A stretch of DNA of 7,583 nt from Muellerivita sp035541195. Its GTDB lineage: Bacteria > Oederibacteriota > Muellerivitia > Muellerivitales > Muellerivitaceae. Of the stretch, positions 5,004 through 7,583 are shown piece by piece. The stretch is taken from positions 1 through 7,583 of the forward strand of contig DATKNU010000090.1 in assembly GCA_035541195.1 (NCBI GenBank), read 5' to 3'. Under the pieces are notes generated by a model. The model saw only the letters and a list, made by a program, of their open reading frames with translations, was not told the origin of the DNA and ran no database searches. How positions within the stretch are numbered: position 1 is the stretch's first letter; the number at the start of each line of letters is the position of its first letter. The position numbers and the translations under genes are program-made.

Positions 5004-6355
5004 GGTTTCTTCCCGGCCCCCATGCGGAACAGCACGCTTTGGGCGTGGCCGGTGAGGCCTTCTTGTTCGGCCAGGAAAACCGTGGGACGGCCCAACTTTC
5101 GCACGCCGTCTTCCTTCACTTCCAGCACGTTGGTGCGCTTCATAAAGTCGTAAACCGACAGGCCCGAGGCAAAGCGCGCCGTGCCGCTGGTAGGCAGGAT
5201 ATGGTTGGTGCCGGCGGTGAAGTCGCCGAAGGCCACCGGCGACAGGGGCCCCACGAAAACCGCCCCCGCGTGCTTGAGGCCCTTGAACCAGGGATTGGGG
5301 TCTTGGGCCAAAATCTCCAAATGTTCGGCGGCGAAACGGTTGGCGGCTTCCAGCGCCTGCGCTTTGGTCTTCACCAAGAGGACGGCGCCCCGGCTTTTGA
5401 GCGAATCGGACGCCACTTGGCGGCGGGACAAAAGCTCGAGCTGCAATTCCACTTCCTTGGAAACTTCCAAGGCGAGTTTTTTCGACGTCGTCACCAAAAG
5501 GCAAGAGGCCATCTCATCATGCTCGGCCTGGGCCAGGATATCCGCCGCCACCCAGGCGGGGGAAACCGTGCCATCGCTGAGGATGAGCACTTCGCTGGGT
5601 CCGGCGAAGCCGTCGATGCCCACCTGCCCGAAGACCTTGCGCTTGGCCAGGGCCACGAAGAGGTTGCCCGGGCCCGTGATCTTGTCCACCGCCGGGACGG
5701 TCTTGGTGCCATAGGCCAGGGCCGCCACGGCTTGGGCCCCGCCGATCTTGAAAATCTTGTCCACCCCCGCTAAATGGGCCGCCGCCAGGATGACCGGGTC
5801 CACTTGGCCGGATTTTTTCACCGGCGTCACCATGACGATCTTGGGGACTCCCGCCACCTTGGCGGGGATCACGTTCATGAGCACCGACGAAGGGTAAACC
5901 GCGAGGCCGCCGGGGACGTAAACGCCCACCTGGTCCAGGGCCGTCCAGCGTTGCCACCAATTGACCTGCGGGCCCTTTTCGACCCAATCCCGCGGTTTTT
6001 CTTTCTCATGGAAGGCGCGGATTTGGGTGATGGCGGTCCTCAGCGATTCCATCAGGACCAGGGGAACCGCCTTCAGGGCTTTTTGGATCTCGGCCTTGGA
6101 CACTTGGACATTGGACCTTGAGGCGGCGAAACCGTCGAGTTTCCGGGTATAGGCGAAAAGCGCCGAATCGCCCTTTTCCCGCACGGCCTTGAGGATTTGA
6201 TCCACCGTCTGCTCAGGGCTGAGGGCCTTGCCGAAAACCTTGCGGGTGAGGGCCGAGCGCGAACCCACGCCCTGGATGGAAACCAGCGCTTCCCGGCGCA
6301 TGAGTTTCCCGATGGCCTTTTGATCCTTCGCGCTGGAATAATTTAGGATTCGCAT
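5000..6355 (-). CDS. hisD: Histidinol dehydrogenase (HisD)
   Basis: HisD catalyses the last two steps of histidine synthesis, the NAD-dependent oxidation of L-histidinol to histidinal and then to L-histidine, using a zinc ion. From the ATG at 6355 it is 451 residues, slightly above the usual 430-440. Visible motifs in order are VPGGLAVYPSSVLMN (near 147), KIGGAQAVAALAYGT (near 203), KITGPGN, GPSEVLIL and LAQAEHD, with zinc ligands Gln276 and probably His279. AAEHLEI holds the catalytic Glu344-His345 pair, GDFTAGTNH holds zinc ligand Asp378, and LTGHA holds His437. These align with E. coli Gln259, His262, Glu326, His327, Asp360 and His419. A GTG at 6361 is in frame two codons upstream but has no Shine-Dalgarno sequence. 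The ATG is preceded by AGGTG at short spacing and gives the family-like start MRILNYSS. Its stop overlaps the hisC start as ATGA, implying coupled translation. Confidence 0.96.
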   Translation of the reverse strand: MRILNYSSAKDQKAIGKLMRREALVSIQGVGSRSALTRKVFGKALSPEQTVDQILKAVREKGDSALFAYTRKLDGFAASRSNVQVSKAEIQKALKAVPLVLMESLRTAITQIRAFHEKEKPRDWVEKGPQVNWWQRWTALDQVGVYVPGGLAVYPSSVLMNVIPAKVAGVPKIVMVTPVKKSGQVDPVILAAAHLAGVDKIFKIGGAQAVAALAYGTKTVPAVDKITGPGNLFVALAKRKVFGQVGIDGFAGPSEVLILSDGTVSPAWVAADILAQAEHDEMASCLLVTTSKKLALEVSKEVELQLELLSRRQVASDSLKSRGAVLLVKTKAQALEAANRFAAEHLEILAQDPNPWFKGLKHAGAVFVGPLSPVAFGDFTAGTNHILPTSGTARFASGLSVYDFMKRTNVLEVKEDGVRKLGRPTVFLAEQEGLTGHAQSVLFRMGAGKKP

Positions 6356-6361
6356 AAGCAC

Positions 6362-7583
6362 CTAGTTGATTCGTTGGATGTCCGCGCCCAAGGCGGAAAG
6401 CTTCTTCTCGATTTGCTCATAGCCGCGGTCCAGGTGGTAGATGCGCTGGACCAGGGTCTCGCCGTCGGCCACCAAGCCGGCCAGGATGAGCGCCGCGCTG
6501 GCCCGAAGATCCGACGCCATCACGGGCGCCCCGGTCAGCTTCGTCACGCCCTTGACCAGGGCGTTGTTTCCCTCAATTTTGATGTCCGCGCCCATGCGGT
6601 TCAACTCGAAAACATGCATGAAGCGGTTTTCCCAGATGGTCTCGGTGATCACGCTCAAACCCGGCACCACGGCCAGCAGCGCCATGACCTGGGCCTGCAT
6701 GTCCGTGGGAAAACCCGGATAGGGCGCCACCCGGACGTCCGCCGGTTTATAGGCCGCGCTTCCCGTCACCCTCATCCAGTCTTTCCCTTCCTCAACCTTC
6801 ACGCCCACTACCTTGAACAAACGGGTCACGTCGGCCAAGTGCGTGGGGTTTACTTTCGTCAGGGTCACTTCCCCGCCCGTGATGGCGGCGGCGGTCATGA
6901 AGGTGCCCGCCTCCACCCGGTCGGGGATGATGGCGTAGGTCACGCCCGAGAGTTTCTTCCCGCCTTGGATGACCAGGCGGGAGGTGCCGCCGCCCTGGAT
7001 ATCGGCGCCCATGGCTTTTAGAAAATGAACGAGGTCCTCAATCTCAGGCTCGGTGGCCGCGGACTCAATGACCGTGGTGCCTTCGGCGGCCGTGGCGGCC
7101 AAGAGCACGTTCACCGTGGCCCCCACACTGGGCCCATGGGGCCCGGCCAAGTGGATGACCGCGCCTTTGAGTCTCCCCTCGGCCTCCACATAGCCATGGG
7201 CCAAGGTGACCTTGGCGCCCAGCTCTTCCACGCCCCGAAGGTGCATGTCGATGGGGCGCGCCCCGATGGCGCAGCCCCCCGGCAGGGACACCCGGGCCTT
7301 GCCCAATTTGGCCAGGCAGGCGCCGAGGGAATAAATGGAAGCCCGCATGGTGCTCACCAGGTCATAGGGGGCCTCATGCTTGTCGAATCCCGCGGGGTCG
7401 ATGGTGAGGGTGTGGTTTTCCAGGGTCACCTTGGCGCCCAAGCGGCGCAAGACTTCCGCCATGGTCTTGATATCGTTGAGGTGCGGCACGTTGGTGAGGG
7501 TTGAGGGGGAGGAGGCCAAAAGCGCCGCCGTCATGACGGGAAGCGTGGCGTTTTTGGAGCCGCTGATTTCGACCGTTCCCCTG
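6362..7583 (-). CDS. murA: UDP-N-acetylglucosamine 1-carboxyvinyltransferase (MurA), 5' end cut by window
   Basis: MurA transfers enolpyruvate from phosphoenolpyruvate to UDP-GlcNAc, the first committed step of peptidoglycan synthesis in the cytoplasm. The reading frame stays open to the window edge, giving 406 visible residues. E. coli MurA has 419, so only about 11-13 N-terminal residues are missing. The first visible stretch contains ISGSKNATLP, which matches the Lys22-Asn23 substrate-binding region. TMRAS follows, then LPGGCAIGARPID, whose Cys (codon 7271-7273) aligns with catalytic Cys115. FPTDMQAQ carries the Asp equivalent to Asp305. DLRASAALILAG and the C-terminal HLDRGYE motif complete the EPSP-synthase-like fold. 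Because Cys rather than Asp is present, I infer fosfomycin sensitivity at the target level. The stop codon lies 6 bp before the preferred hisD start, so murA is probably cotranscribed with the his genes. Identification is secure; the true start is outside the window. Confidence 0.97.
   Translation of the reverse strand, partial: RGTVEISGSKNATLPVMTAALLASSPSTLTNVPHLNDIKTMAEVLRRLGAKVTLENHTLTIDPAGFDKHEAPYDLVSTMRASIYSLGACLAKLGKARVSLPGGCAIGARPIDMHLRGVEELGAKVTLAHGYVEAEGRLKGAVIHLAGPHGPSVGATVNVLLAATAAEGTTVIESAATEPEIEDLVHFLKAMGADIQGGGTSRLVIQGGKKLSGVTYAIIPDRVEAGTFMTAAAITGGEVTLTKVNPTHLADVTRLFKVVGVKVEEGKDWMRVTGSAAYKPADVRVAPYPGFPTDMQAQVMALLAVVPGLSVITETIWENRFMHVFELNRMGADIKIEGNNALVKGVTKLTGAPVMASDLRASAALILAGLVADGETLVQRIYHLDRGYEQIEKKLSALGADIQRIN

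Noticed and set aside
3939..5504. A 521-codon minus-strand frame suggesting a longer HisC or a fusion
   Set aside because: The extra N-terminal part lies within hisD in a different frame and is low-complexity. The family-like start MSPLRNWFRP at 5003 overlaps the hisD stop in the usual ATGA manner.
6353..6361. GTG at 6361 as the hisD start
   Set aside because: It has no Shine-Dalgarno sequence and adds only two residues. The ATG at 6355 gives a family-like N-terminus and has a short-spaced AGGTG, although the choice is not certain.

Overview
The window is one long minus-strand gene cluster from a GC-rich bacterium. Read in the direction of transcription (high to low coordinates) it runs: murA (5' end cut by the window edge), hisD, hisC, hisB, hisH, hisA, hisF, two small unidentified membrane-protein genes, and the first 34 codons of hisI (cut by the other edge). 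No convincing plus-strand gene, RNA gene, CRISPR array or insertion sequence is visible. MurA shows that the organism makes peptidoglycan. The murA-his linkage resembles arrangements I recall from several proteobacterial and related lineages, but the window does not fix the phylum.

Functionally, the his genes cover most of histidine biosynthesis. HisI opens the PR-AMP ring, HisA isomerises ProFAR to PRFAR, and the HisH/HisF pair converts PRFAR to imidazole glycerol phosphate (IGP) and AICAR. HisB (dehydratase only), HisC and HisD carry IGP to histidine. HisG (first step), a HisE domain (PR-ATP pyrophosphatase) and the histidinol-phosphate phosphatase are not seen. hisG is not between murA and hisD, where related clusters often carry it. 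HisE could be fused to the cut-off end of HisI.

The layout has two styles of gene junction. murA/hisD (6 bp gap), hisD/hisC (ATGA overlap), hisA/hisF (TGATG overlap) and hisF/first membrane gene (11 bp gap) are tight and suggest translational coupling. In contrast, the hisC-hisB, hisB-hisH and hisH-hisA gaps are each about 110-125 bp, and each holds a palindromic repeat just upstream of the next gene's ribosome binding site. The two repeats around hisH are copies of the same roughly 80 bp element in opposite orientation. The one before hisB belongs to a different sequence family.

The most unusual points are these repeats at the loosened junctions, the two membrane-protein genes placed between hisF and hisI, and a divergent PLP-pocket motif in HisC. 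I see no clearly new biological system. The window is mostly a standard biosynthetic operon with accessory repeats and two uncharacterised genes.
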